Assembly: GCA_028277605.1 (NCBI GenBank)
Contig: JANQFZ010000079.1
Span: 19,892 to 83,891 of the forward strand
Origin: Vallitaleaceae bacterium
GTDB lineage: Bacteria; Bacillota; Clostridia; Lachnospirales; Vallitaleaceae
Length of the DNA: 64,000 nt
Direction of reading: 5' to 3'
Part shown: positions 26,187 through 35,723 of the stretch, piece after piece
Layout of the letters: each line of letters starts with the position of its first letter
Numbering within the stretch: the first letter of the stretch is position 1
Translations under genes and position numbers: made by a program
The notes under the pieces: model-generated
Seen by the model: the letters and a program-made list of their open reading frames with translations, nothing else
What the model was told of the DNA's origin: nothing
Databases searched by the model: none

Positions 26187-26879
26187 ATGTCAAAGATTTT
26201 GATAATAGAAGATGAAAAAGAAATCACAGAAGTACTAACCGATTATTTTGAACTAGAAAACTATCAAGTTTCTTGCTCCTGGGATGGTGCTGATGCTCTC
26301 GTCCAATTTGAAAAGTTTAAGCCTGACCTAATTATCCTTGACCTCATGCTTCCTTACCTAGATGGTATTGATGTACTACGAATTATTCGTCAGAAGTCTC
26401 AAGTACCTATCATCATCTTAAGCGCAAAAAAGCGAGACCGTGATAAAGTACTAGCTCTAGATTTAGGTGCGGATGAATATGTTGAAAAACCCTTTAGTCC
26501 AAAAGTATTATTTGCACGTGCCAAAGCGCTACTTCGGCGAACCAATCAATTTATTAAATCACCTATTCATAATAGGGCAACCCTAGAGAATGAAACTATT
26601 CGGATTGATGAACTTTCTCACACCATCTATATTAATGGGCAGATACAATCCTTTTCTCCAAAAGAATACGAATTACTTGTTTATTTTATGAAGCATACCA
26701 ATCAAGTTTTTACTAAAGTTCAGTTATTAGAAGCAGTGTGGGGGGTGGAAGACTTTATTGACCCAAATACTGTAACCGTTCATGTGCGAAAGCTTCGCGA
26801 GAAAATTGAAGTCTGCCCCACAAAACCCAGATGGTTGCAAACGGTTTGGGGTGTTGGCTATAAATGGGTTGAAGAATAA
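26187..26879 (+). CDS. OmpR-family response regulator
   Basis: This protein has about 230 residues. The receiver domain has the acidic pair Glu9-Asp10 (IIEDE), the phospho-acceptor Asp52 (IILDLMLPYLDG) and the conserved Lys in EKPFSP. A winged-helix output domain follows (SPKEYELLVYFMKH, TVHVRKLREKIE, WGVGYKW). ATG 26187 is preferred to ATG 26169 because AAGGGAG lies 6 nt ahead. It is coupled to the histidine kinase 12 bp downstream and lies 170 bp after the serine-hydrolase gene. It probably controls the upstream ABC operon. Confidence 0.93.
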   Translation: MSKILIIEDEKEITEVLTDYFELENYQVSCSWDGADALVQFEKFKPDLIILDLMLPYLDGIDVLRIIRQKSQVPIIILSAKKRDRDKVLALDLGADEYVEKPFSPKVLFARAKALLRRTNQFIKSPIHNRATLENETIRIDELSHTIYINGQIQSFSPKEYELLVYFMKHTNQVFTKVQLLEAVWGVEDFIDPNTVTVHVRKLREKIEVCPTKPRWLQTVWGVGYKWVEE

Positions 26880-26891
26880 GGTGATTTAATT

Positions 26892-28304
26892 ATGAAAACA
26901 TTTAGTAAGCTTACTTTTATTTATTCTATAACGATGCTCATAATTATAGGTGTTTTTTTCATCGGTGGTTTTGGAGAATTCTATCAGCAGGGAATTTCCT
27001 TAAATTATAATCAGTTTCGTATTAAGTACGCAGATATATTACATTCTATTCAAGAAAATAGACATTTTCTCTATGATTCCCTCCATGAAGAAGATCTAAT
27101 TGAGCAGTTAAATAGAGAAAATCTAGAACTATGTTTATATGACTTGTCTTCACATACGATCATATTTTCTCATGGTACTTATGTGTCTGAAATCAATACG
27201 AACACTATTGAAAATTATGTTGTTCATGACCAAAGCTTTGAAAAAGAACTGCCTAAGTCTTCTTATCTAATGAGCCATTTGTTTTTCAGTAAGAATAAGC
27301 CAACAATGCTTGGTATCTTCATCGTCAGCAAAAAACTTATTTATTCTAACATATACCACGCACAATCCATTATTTTCTTCAGGTACATGAGCTTATTTGT
27401 TTTGCTCTTATTACTTACAATAAGTTATATGCTCCTTCTCAAAAGTAAAATTATGACACCTTTGAGAACTTTTGAACACACTACCAAAAGAATTGCTAGT
27501 GGAAATTTTGAAGAAGAAATATCCTATGAATTACAGCATAGTTCTCTTAGCACTTGCTATATAGAATTAGAACATATGAGAAAATCGCTTCTAGAATTTT
27601 CAGAAAATCTTCGTAAAAATGAATGCAATAGAAAAGAGCTAATTAATTATCTTACGCATGACTTGCGTACCCCTCTAGCTTCTATACGTGCGTTATGTGA
27701 GGGTATACTGGATGGCGTTGCTTCTACACCTGAAAAAAAAGAACGATACCTAAAAGGCATTTTGAAAAAAGCAAACGAAATGGAACGACTTGCCAATGAT
27801 TTGTACCATCATGCCAATATTGAGTTAAATGGATTCTCAGTCAACAAAACAGAAGAGTATATTGACGAGGTTTTTTCAAAGATTTTTGAATCTTGTAGAA
27901 TTGTCTTAGAATGCTTTGATGGCAGGTTCATCATTAACAATCAATTTCCTCCAATAATTTTCAATGTAGATGCCTTTCGTTTAGAGCAAGCAATCATTAA
28001 TCTAGTAACCAATGCAATAAAATATTCCAAGCCTAACAGTGAAATTACGATACATGCTTATTACAAGGATCCTACATTTATTATCTCCATTAAGGATTCA
28101 GGGATGGGTATAAGTAAAGAAGATCTGCCATTTATATTTGATCCTTTTTTCAGAGGGGAAAAATCACGCTCAAGAAAATATGGTGGAACAGGTCTTGGAC
28201 TCTCCATTGTGAAACACATCATAGAAATGCATGAGGGAGATGTAAAAGTTAGTAGTAAGCTAAATCATGGCACAACCTTTACGATTTACCTTCCGAAGAT
28301 TTAA
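26892..28304 (+). CDS. Sensor histidine kinase
   Basis: This 470-residue membrane kinase has one helix near residues 8-28, an extracellular sensor of about 125 residues, a second helix near 155-178, HAMP, the dimerisation domain with His256 in YLTHDLRTPL, and a HATPase_c domain (N box NLVTNAIKYS, G1 DSGMGIS, G2 GGTGLGLSIVKHI). Its large extracellular domain separates it from the small intramembrane-sensing kinases of Bce modules. It follows the regulator by 12 bp and should phosphorylate it. The signal is unknown, but the neighbouring ABC transporter and hydrolase suggest envelope or peptide stress. Confidence 0.93.
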   Translation: MKTFSKLTFIYSITMLIIIGVFFIGGFGEFYQQGISLNYNQFRIKYADILHSIQENRHFLYDSLHEEDLIEQLNRENLELCLYDLSSHTIIFSHGTYVSEINTNTIENYVVHDQSFEKELPKSSYLMSHLFFSKNKPTMLGIFIVSKKLIYSNIYHAQSIIFFRYMSLFVLLLLLTISYMLLLKSKIMTPLRTFEHTTKRIASGNFEEEISYELQHSSLSTCYIELEHMRKSLLEFSENLRKNECNRKELINYLTHDLRTPLASIRALCEGILDGVASTPEKKERYLKGILKKANEMERLANDLYHHANIELNGFSVNKTEEYIDEVFSKIFESCRIVLECFDGRFIINNQFPPIIFNVDAFRLEQAIINLVTNAIKYSKPNSEITIHAYYKDPTFIISIKDSGMGISKEDLPFIFDPFFRGEKSRSRKYGGTGLGLSIVKHIIEMHEGDVKVSSKLNHGTTFTIYLPKI

Positions 28305-28632
28305 AAGTATTTACACTTCTGAGACTATATTATTATAGTCAAATGTATAGTCAAATGATTATTTACCAAATTATACTATGTTATTATACGTAAAATAAGC
28401 AGTAATTTAATAGTAGAGGGCTATACTTGTTATTAATTTAACATAAATACTTGACTTAGTAAGTAGGATGATTTAAAATAATATAAAACAAGACTAAATG
28501 ATAATAAAAACCATGTTTTCAAAAGAAGTGATACGAAATAATATCAACATTGCAAGATAAAGACTATCATTGATTGCTGAAAACAGGTAAAACCACTATT
28601 CTTTAAAAATAAAGTGACAGGGAGGAAATGAT
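28305..28632. other. 328-bp intergenic stretch before the glycerol dehydrogenase gene
   Basis: It holds a small hairpin (GACTATA/TATAGTC, 28323-28340) without a T-run and a likely gldA promoter at 28451-28479. No gene is seen. Confidence 0.5.
28451..28479 (+). promoter_or_regulatory. Probable promoter of the glycerol dehydrogenase gene
   Basis: TTGACT (28451-28456) and TAAAAT (28474-28479) are separated by 17 bp. They would give a leader of about 145 nt ahead of the gene at 28633. Confidence 0.5.
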
Positions 28633-29736
28633 ATGTTAAAAGTTATTCAAGCACCATCCAAGTATATTCAAGGAGTTAATGCTTTAGTGTCTATAGGCAA
28701 TTATGTAAAGGATTTAGGAGAAAAGCACTTTGTTATTGCAGATGATTTTATAATGAATTTAACAAAAGAAACTGTTGAAAACAGCTTTAAAGATAGTAGT
28801 ATACAAGGAGTTTTTGAAACTTTTAATGGAGAATGCTCAAAAAATGAAATTAATAGGCTTTTAGATATTTTAAAGACCAAAGAGTGTTCAGCTGTTATAG
28901 GTATTGGTGGAGGAAAAGTGCTTGATACAGCGAAAGCTGCTGGCTATTATGGCAACATTCCTGTGGTTATTGTACCTACGATAGCATCAACCGATGCGCC
29001 AACTAGTGCTTTATCCGTCATTTATACCGATGAAGGGGTATTTGAAGAATATTTATTTCTTCCTAACAACCCTAATATGGTTATTGTGGATACAGCGATT
29101 ATAGCAAATGCACCAATTAGGCTTTTAGTAGCTGGAATGGGAGATGCATTATCGACCTATTTTGAAGCTAAGGCATGTTATGATTCACAAGCCACAAGTA
29201 TGGCAGGAGGAAAAACAACTTTAGCAGCGCTTACTTTAGCCAAGCTATGTTATGATACATTAATAAGCGAAGGGTACAAAGCAAAGCTTGCAGTTGAACA
29301 AAAGGTATCAACTGAAGCAGTTGAGAGAATCATTGAGGCGAATACATACTTAAGTGGCATAGGCTTTGAAAGCTGTGGACTTGCAGCAGCTCATGCTATT
29401 CATAATGGATTAACTGCTGTCAAAGATGTTCATCATTTGTATCACGGTGAAAAAGTGGCATTTGGAACACTAACACAGTTAGTCCTTCAGAACAGTCCTA
29501 TGGAAGCGATTAATGAAGTACTAGAGTTCTGTACAAAGGTAGGATTACCTGTGACATTAGCGGAGATGGGAGTAAAGGAAGACATAGAAGACAAGTCTAG
29601 AGCCACAGCCAAAGCTGCTTGCCATCCAAATGAAACCATACATAATTTGCCATTTAAAGTAACAGAAGAAATGGTTTATTCAGCCATCATTACAGCTGAT
29701 AGAATAGGTATGGAGTACTTGAAGAAGAATAGTTAA
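28633..29736 (+). CDS. gldA: Glycerol dehydrogenase
   Basis: This 367-residue zinc-dependent enzyme oxidises glycerol to dihydroxyacetone with NAD+, or runs in reverse. The NAD loop [19 protein letters not shown], the [18 protein letters not shown] block and the three zinc-ligand regions [21 protein letters not shown] and [11 protein letters not shown] are all present in GldA order. CAGGGAGG precedes the ATG. It appears to be a single-gene unit with its own promoter and terminator. No dihydroxyacetone kinase is nearby. Some family members reduce other small ketones or hydroxyaldehydes, so the physiological substrate is not certain. Confidence 0.93.
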   Translation: MLKVIQAPSKYIQGVNALVSIGNYVKDLGEKHFVIADDFIMNLTKETVENSFKDSSIQGVFETFNGECSKNEINRLLDILKTKECSAVIGIGGGKVLDTAKAAGYYGNIPVVIVPTIASTDAPTSALSVIYTDEGVFEEYLFLPNNPNMVIVDTAIIANAPIRLLVAGMGDALSTYFEAKACYDSQATSMAGGKTTLAALTLAKLCYDTLISEGYKAKLAVEQKVSTEAVERIIEANTYLSGIGFESCGLAAAHAIHNGLTAVKDVHHLYHGEKVAFGTLTQLVLQNSPMEAINEVLEFCTKVGLPVTLAEMGVKEDIEDKSRATAKAACHPNETIHNLPFKVTEEMVYSAIITADRIGMEYLKKNS

Positions 29737-30199
29737 TAGTAGTTAAGAACTTCTATATAAACAATAAGTCATCTTAATCTGCAAATAGGAACAATGTAGA
29801 TTAAGATGGCTTTTATTAGTGCTTCTTTAAGATATTTCTATTTTTCTAATCCACCATCTCTTTACTCAATTTTAACTATTTATCTTTACTGTTACCCTTT
29901 TTGGGTTATTACATCTAGTATAAACATCTTTAGTATCATTGACTAATTTCCTCTTATAAGATATAGCCATCTCCTAGAATTGATGTTAATATAGTTATAG
30001 AAAAGTCATGCCAAACTTTAATATATTAACTATCCTAAAATTATTATGAAATACAATAATAGATGTCTTGATAGCAAAGATCTTTCAGTCAATATGCTCA
30101 CCATCCAGCGGAACTTTTTATACGATAGTTCGTCTAAAAGGTATAGACTTATCAAGTACATAAGTCATACTGGTTATGAAAGAAAGGGGCTAAGGGAAT
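29737..30199. other. 463-bp intergenic stretch before the macroglobulin gene
   Basis: After the gldA terminator the stretch contains a possible promoter, TTGACT (29939-29944) and TATAGC (29962-29967) with a 17-bp spacer. A short open frame at 30046-30276 runs into the next gene in another frame, lacks a ribosome site and is not considered real. Confidence 0.45.
29768..29817 (+). terminator. Terminator after gldA
   Basis: GTCATCTTAATCTGCA pairs with TGTAGATTAAGATGGC (about 14 bp with wobble) around a 13-nt loop and is followed by TTTTATT. It lies 30 nt after the gldA stop. Confidence 0.8.
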
Positions 30200-33100
30200 A
30201 TGAAAAGAAAGATATGGAGTATCATTTTAATCATTGCAACCACTGCTGTTATTATTGGGGGAAGTTCTGTCTATAATAACATTCAAGCAAGGGCGGAGAT
30301 TTATAGAAATGGTTATGCTTTATTACCTCAAAAACAGGATGCGACAGGTATTGATACTAAGACTGGATTTCTACTCAGTTCAAAGGAAAAGGATATAACC
30401 ATAGAACAGATTCAATCTGAATTAAGGATTCAACCAGAAATATCATTTAAGGTAGAAGAAGATGAGAAAGGTTTTCTAATCACATTAGATAAAGAGTTGG
30501 AGAAGAACTATCTGGTTACATTGACATTTAGGGAGGCATCATGGACATTCCAAACCATGTCAGAGTTCAAGGTTATGGGCACACTGCCTAGAAATGAGAC
30601 TACAGAAGTGCCTGTTAATACAGGAATAGAAATATATTTTAGCCATGATGGCGCAAGGCTCAAAGATTACTTTGATATACAGCCCAAGGCAGAGGGGCGT
30701 TTTGAAACACATGGTAATGTTGTTGTCTTTGTTCCAAAAGCATTAAAAGAAAAGACCATCTATACCATTACCTTAAAAGAAGGACTTACCTTAAAGGATT
30801 CAGAGCAAACACTTAAGGAGCCGTATACCTTCTCATTTGAAACGGCAGTTAAGGATGAAAGGATAGATAAAGAGCCTAATGGCTATTTTAATTTTAGTAA
30901 CAGTATCAATGAATTTGGAACAGAGGAAGTTCCTAAGATACCTATGAATTATAGAATTTACAAGGAAACAGGAGAAGATACAATAAAAGCAGGTATCTAT
31001 GCTTATCCATCAGCGGATGCCTTTATAGAAGCATTAGACAATTACAGAGACGTACCAATTTGGAGCTATTATGGTTTAGAAGATAGCAAGATATCTACCG
31101 AGACATTATCAAAGGTGATAACCTTTGAACAACCCATTGATTTAACCAAAGGAAGAGAGCAATTCCTAAATATTCCTGAAAGCTTACCCGCTGGCTATTA
31201 TATAGTAGACTGTACATGGGATGATAACCATTTTCAGACCATGATGCAGGTGACAGATATTAGTTTTTATTATATGAATACAGCCAATCAAAGTCTAGTG
31301 TGGCTCAATGATTTGAAAACAGGTAAAACCTTAAGCGATGCTAAAGTAACAGATATAGAACTAGGAACATCCTATAAGACCAATACTCAAGGTGTTGCTG
31401 AGATCAAGCATGGAAAAGATAAAAGAGATTATATAGGTGTCTATAAGATTGAAGCTGACACTAGAAGTGCGGTCTTGATAGCTTATGGTCACACTGATAT
31501 GAGAGGATATGAGCAAAGCAATAGATATTGGAGATATCTCCAGACAGACAGAGTTTTATATCAACCAGATGATACCATTGAGCTATGGGGATTTCTAAAA
31601 AACCGCTATGATAAAGAAACAATAGATGAGATTACGGTAGAATTAGCTCAGGGAGGATGGTATTATTGGGACTATCTTCCCTACTATGGACAGGAAATGC
31701 CATATGTCACAGAGACATTAAAGGTTGACAATGGATTCTATGATGGGAAACTACAGCTTCCAAACCTTGAGGAAGGGAATTACCAAATCAATATTAAGGT
31801 AAAAGATAAGATCATATCTAGTAGTACAATTCAAGTGGAAAACTATGTTAAACCAGCCTATCAATTAGAAATATCAAAGGATAAAGAAGCTGTGATGATA
31901 GGTGATACTGCTCAGTTTCAGATTGCAACCACATTTTTTGAAGGAACACCCGTAGCTAATTTAGATGTTCATTATTCTATTAGTGGTATGACTTATGATG
32001 ATGAGACAGTAAAGACTGACTTGAAAGGAAATAGCAGTGTTTCTTACACACCAAAATATGATTCAAACTATCAGGGTATCGTACAGACGTATTTCAGTGC
32101 TTATGCAAGTCTTCCTGAGTCTGGTCAAATTCATGGTAATCAGTCAATTCGGGTTTTTGTTAATGATATTCATGTGGACTTAGATGCGAAGCTAAAGGAC
32201 AACACAGGTGAGTTATCCGTTCTTGTGCATGATATTGTATTAGATAGACTCAATAATGCGACAGCAGAGGATGAACAAGATTTTCTAGGTCAGCCTTCTG
32301 AAGGAAGACCATTCACAGGAACCATTTATAAAAATGTATGGAACAAAAAAGAAGTAGGCGAATATTACGATTACATCAATAAAGTAGTTAGGAAAGAATA
32401 TGAATATTATAAGGAAACAACTCAATTACAATCTGTAAATTTTACTACCGATAAGGAAGGAAAAGCGAAAGTAAACATACCATTTCCTAAGGAACCTCAT
32501 TGTTATTATACAGCAGAACTATCAACGACTGATAAACTTGGTCGAATGATGAAGTTTGAACTGTTATTTGGTGAGCGATGGACCTTAATTCAGCCTGAAA
32601 GATATGATTCTTATCAGCTTCATTCAGAGAAAGAAGAGTTTGATATCAATGATACAATAGAAGTAAGCTTTGTTAATTATGATAAGCCTTTAGAAGAGGG
32701 CAATTACCTATATGTGGCAGCTCAGAATGGAATCAGATCCTATGATGTAACCCATGCTTCAACCTATAGCAGGACATTTGATACAGCAAGTATACCGAAC
32801 ATAGAACTTAGAGGAGTTTGTTTTAATGGCAAAACCTATATAGAATCTGAAGCTTTCAACGCTAGAATTAATCTAGAAGAAAGCAAAATTAATTTTACAG
32901 TGGAGACAGATAAGACGGAGTATAAGCCCGGTGAAGTATGTACCGTTAAGCTTAAGGCTGTGATGGATTCATCTGAGGGTTCAGTACCTGTTCCTGATGT
33001 TTTTGTTAATATGAGCATGGTAGATGAAGCTATGTTTCAATTGAGAGACCAGACAGTGGATACCCTAAGTGCGCTTTATGAATGGGTACCAGATGGTATT

Positions 33101-35101
33101 TATTCAACCTATGGATCGCATTGTAATCAAGGGCATCATTGGATAAGATCACTATATAATGATTCTATTTCTAGAACTAAAGATGATGCAATGCTATTTG
33201 ATGAGGCTGTATCAGAAGAACCTTCAGATGCTGGAATTAACATTCGGTCAGACTTTAAAGACACGGCACTTTTTCAATCTATGCGTCTTAATGATAATGG
33301 AGAAGGTACACTTACCTTTAAGCTTCCTGATAATGTAACTGCATGGCGTATGACATTTGCAGGCATATCACAATCCCTAAAAGCGGGCACAACGATTGAA
33401 GAATTGAGAGTGACACTACCATTTTTTATTAACACGTCCTTAACTTCAACTTACTTAGAAGGAGATAAACCGTATATAGGTGTAACTGCTTATGGTAATG
33501 CGTTAAAAGAAAACGAAACTATTGATTATGAAGTCAGATGTGACAAGATCGGTTATGTAACATCCATGGAAGGTGAAGCTTATGAACGCATAAATATTCC
33601 TCTATGGGAATTAGAAGAAGGGATTTATCCAATTATTATTAAGGCATTGACACAATCTGGCTATGGTGATGGTTTAGAGCAGACGATACAAGTGGTAAAG
33701 ACCTATCATCAAATAGAAACTGCTGATTACTATGAGCTTACACCAGAGGTTGAGATAAAAGCAAATCAGCAGGGAATGACTACGCTAACCTTTGTAGATA
33801 AGGGAAGAGGACAATTTATACCACAGCTGTATGCTCTATCTTATCAGGGGGGTAAACGAATCGATCAGAAGTATATAGCCTATAGTGCATCAGAACTTCT
33901 AAAAAAATACTTTGGTTCAGAACTGTCCTTAACTAAAGAAGAAGTTAATCTTTCTAATTATCAAACCCAGGATGGCGGTTATGCAATATTGCCTTACGCC
34001 CAGAGTGATATTGAAACAACTGTAAAGCTCCTGCCTATTATTAAGGAAAACATTAATACACAAAAGTTAAAACACTATTTATATAATGTATTGAAGGATA
34101 AAAATATCAGACATCAAGCAGCAGCAGCTTATGGTCTGACTATCTTAGAGGAGCCAATATTATTAGAGCTCACTAAGTTAAGCAAAATAACTAATTTAAA
34201 TTTAGAAGACCACTTATATTTAGCTCTTGCCTATGCTCAGATAGGTGCAGATTATGAAGCTGGAAAGCTTTATGAAGAAAAAATACAACCGTATGTAGAA
34301 ACTTATCAAAACACAGCTAGAGTAAAATATGGGCAGAATGAAGACGGTTACTTAGGCTATACAGGTCTTGCAATGCTACTTGCTTCTAAACTAGAGTTAG
34401 ATGAAAAAGACAAGTTTTATGATTATGTCACGAATACTCATTCTAAAGAAGTCCTTGTTAGTATAGAAAAATTAACATATATTATGGACGAAATAGAAAA
34501 GAGAACAGATGAATCATTAACTATCATCTATAGTTACGACGGAAAAACGTATGAGAAAAAAATTGAAAGAGGCTGGCCTGTCTCTATAAGAGTCCCTTCC
34601 AGTAAACTCAATGAATTTAAGATTAAAGAAGTTGAGGGTGAAGCTGCTGTTGTTGCCATTGATTCAAAGCCATTGGATACTGCCTATACTAACGATGATG
34701 ATTTGCAGGTCAATAGAACATTTTATAACTATTCGACAACCCAAGAAACTAAGACTTTTGACCAATCAGATATTGTAAAGGTGGTATTGAGTTGGAAGGT
34801 TTCTAGTGAAGCCATTGACAGATCTTATTCAATAACGGACTATGTTCCATCAGGTCTCAAACCTATTGAGAATACTTGGCAGATGGGATTAGAGAATAGC
34901 GGAGGTTATTGTTATAGAGACATTGAAGGACAGAAGGTAAGCTTTTATATTAGTAGGGATTTTAGTCATGATAAGCCTTTATACTATTATGCCAGAGTGG
35001 TAACCCCTGGGACGTATAAGGCGGAAGGTACTATAATTCAAGGAAATAAAGTAAAGGAAAGTATGTTTATTGGAGACGATGATAATATAACAATTCAATA
35101 A
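30200..35101 (+). CDS. Large exported alpha-2-macroglobulin-like protein without a thioester
   Basis: This 1633-residue protein begins with an N-terminal signal or anchor helix (about residues 5-23). No lipobox Cys is seen, so it may stay anchored by that helix. Ig-like macroglobulin domains follow, including the bacterial hallmark DRVLYQPDDTIELWGFLKNR near residue 446. The A2M block with LPDNVTAWRMTFAGI lies near 1035, a helical thioester-type domain at about 1190-1450, and beta-rich receptor-binding-like domains to the end. In the helical domain the usual CxEQ thioester is replaced: the aligned segment reads GKRIDQKY near residue 1217, with no Cys. It therefore cannot trap proteases covalently. 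The PbpC partner often found beside such genes is absent. Confidence 0.88.
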   Translation: MKRKIWSIILIIATTAVIIGGSSVYNNIQARAEIYRNGYALLPQKQDATGIDTKTGFLLSSKEKDITIEQIQSELRIQPEISFKVEEDEKGFLITLDKELEKNYLVTLTFREASWTFQTMSEFKVMGTLPRNETTEVPVNTGIEIYFSHDGARLKDYFDIQPKAEGRFETHGNVVVFVPKALKEKTIYTITLKEGLTLKDSEQTLKEPYTFSFETAVKDERIDKEPNGYFNFSNSINEFGTEEVPKIPMNYRIYKETGEDTIKAGIYAYPSADAFIEALDNYRDVPIWSYYGLEDSKISTETLSKVITFEQPIDLTKGREQFLNIPESLPAGYYIVDCTWDDNHFQTMMQVTDISFYYMNTANQSLVWLNDLKTGKTLSDAKVTDIELGTSYKTNTQGVAEIKHGKDKRDYIGVYKIEADTRSAVLIAYGHTDMRGYEQSNRYWRYLQTDRVLYQPDDTIELWGFLKNRYDKETIDEITVELAQGGWYYWDYLPYYGQEMPYVTETLKVDNGFYDGKLQLPNLEEGNYQINIKVKDKIISSSTIQVENYVKPAYQLEISKDKEAVMIGDTAQFQIATTFFEGTPVANLDVHYSISGMTYDDETVKTDLKGNSSVSYTPKYDSNYQGIVQTYFSAYASLPESGQIHGNQSIRVFVNDIHVDLDAKLKDNTGELSVLVHDIVLDRLNNATAEDEQDFLGQPSEGRPFTGTIYKNVWNKKEVGEYYDYINKVVRKEYEYYKETTQLQSVNFTTDKEGKAKVNIPFPKEPHCYYTAELSTTDKLGRMMKFELLFGERWTLIQPERYDSYQLHSEKEEFDINDTIEVSFVNYDKPLEEGNYLYVAAQNGIRSYDVTHASTYSRTFDTASIPNIELRGVCFNGKTYIESEAFNARINLEESKINFTVETDKTEYKPGEVCTVKLKAVMDSSEGSVPVPDVFVNMSMVDEAMFQLRDQTVDTLSALYEWVPDGIYSTYGSHCNQGHHWIRSLYNDSISRTKDDAMLFDEAVSEEPSDAGINIRSDFKDTALFQSMRLNDNGEGTLTFKLPDNVTAWRMTFAGISQSLKAGTTIEELRVTLPFFINTSLTSTYLEGDKPYIGVTAYGNALKENETIDYEVRCDKIGYVTSMEGEAYERINIPLWELEEGIYPIIIKALTQSGYGDGLEQTIQVVKTYHQIETADYYELTPEVEIKANQQGMTTLTFVDKGRGQFIPQLYALSYQGGKRIDQKYIAYSASELLKKYFGSELSLTKEEVNLSNYQTQDGGYAILPYAQSDIETTVKLLPIIKENINTQKLKHYLYNVLKDKNIRHQAAAAYGLTILEEPILLELTKLSKITNLNLEDHLYLALAYAQIGADYEAGKLYEEKIQPYVETYQNTARVKYGQNEDGYLGYTGLAMLLASKLELDEKDKFYDYVTNTHSKEVLVSIEKLTYIMDEIEKRTDESLTIIYSYDGKTYEKKIERGWPVSIRVPSSKLNEFKIKEVEGEAAVVAIDSKPLDTAYTNDDDLQVNRTFYNYSTTQETKTFDQSDIVKVVLSWKVSSEAIDRSYSITDYVPSGLKPIENTWQMGLENSGGYCYRDIEGQKVSFYISRDFSHDKPLYYYARVVTPGTYKAEGTIIQGNKVKESMFIGDDDNITIQ

Positions 35102-35110
35102 TATCTAATT

Positions 35111-35142
35111 GAAAAGAACTGTTTGAAGAAACAGTTCTTTTC
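35111..35142. terminator. Terminator after the macroglobulin gene
   Basis: The perfect 14-bp arms GAAAAGAACTGTTT and AAACAGTTCTTTTC surround a GAAG tetraloop. The A- and T-rich ends make it work in both directions. It separates the macroglobulin from the MscS-type gene. Confidence 0.85.
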
Positions 35143-35186
35143 AGCAATGAAAAACGTTAGCCTGAATAATTAAGGGAGAGTTTAAG

Positions 35187-35699
35187 ATGTGGGAAGAGTA
35201 TTTCAATCATTTTATTTTTGGTCCAATGATTAAAGGAAGTACTGTGATTATAGTAACACTGATTGTGCTGGTTATAGGAAAGGCTGCCATCAGAAAATAC
35301 TTTAATATAGTCGCTCAATTCAGAAAAAATATTAACAAAATAACAACCGTAAAAAAGGTTCTCTTAAATATTTATAAAATTATAGTACTATTTGTATCCA
35401 TAACCATTTTTCTTAACTATGTATTAGGTGTAGATACATCCTCTATTTTAACTGTTGCTGGTGTTAGTGGTGTGGCTGTAGGCTTTGCTAGTCAGAATAT
35501 TATCAAAGATATGCTTTCAGGTATTCTACTTCTAATGGAAGAAAATCTTACAATTGGAGATAATATTTCTGTAAATGGTTATAAAGGAGTTGTTGAAGAT
35601 ATCAATATGCGTTCTATCTCAATAAGAGATGAACAGGGTGTATTGCATATCATCCCCAATAATGTAATAAGAGATTTTTCCAATTACTCAAGAAAATAG
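35187..35699 (+). CDS. Short MscS-family mechanosensitive channel
   Basis: This 170-residue protein has three predicted helices: about residues 15-32, 50-72 and the pore helix 85-112 with the Gly/Ala pattern VAGVSGVAVGFASQNIIKD. The MscS beta domain follows (NLTIGDNISVNGYKGVVEDI...IPNNVI). It stops directly after the beta domain, so the alpha/beta vestibule that makes E. coli MscS 286 residues long is absent. The stop is clean with no open frame after it, so this looks like a natural mini-channel rather than a frameshift. GGGAG precedes the ATG. It is convergent with the AraC-type gene, with a 24-bp gap. Confidence 0.85.
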   Translation: MWEEYFNHFIFGPMIKGSTVIIVTLIVLVIGKAAIRKYFNIVAQFRKNINKITTVKKVLLNIYKIIVLFVSITIFLNYVLGVDTSSILTVAGVSGVAVGFASQNIIKDMLSGILLLMEENLTIGDNISVNGYKGVVEDINMRSISIRDEQGVLHIIPNNVIRDFSNYSRK

Positions 35700-35723
35700 C
35701 AAGAGGTGTTTTGGGTATATAGA

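Noticed and set aside
20976..28304. Calling the ABC/two-component cluster a Bce-type bacitracin module
   Set aside because: The permease has a duplicated FtsX layout and the kinase has a large extracellular domain, unlike BceB and BceS.
30046..30276. 76-residue open frame before the macroglobulin gene
   Set aside because: It overlaps the real gene in another frame, has no ribosome site, and its composition is Cys/His/Tyr-rich as expected for a random frame.
32830..33020. Possible thioester or frameshift explaining the missing CxEQ in the macroglobulin
   Set aside because: The reading frame is continuous for 1633 codons and no CxEQ occurs in the helical domain, so the loss looks real rather than an error.
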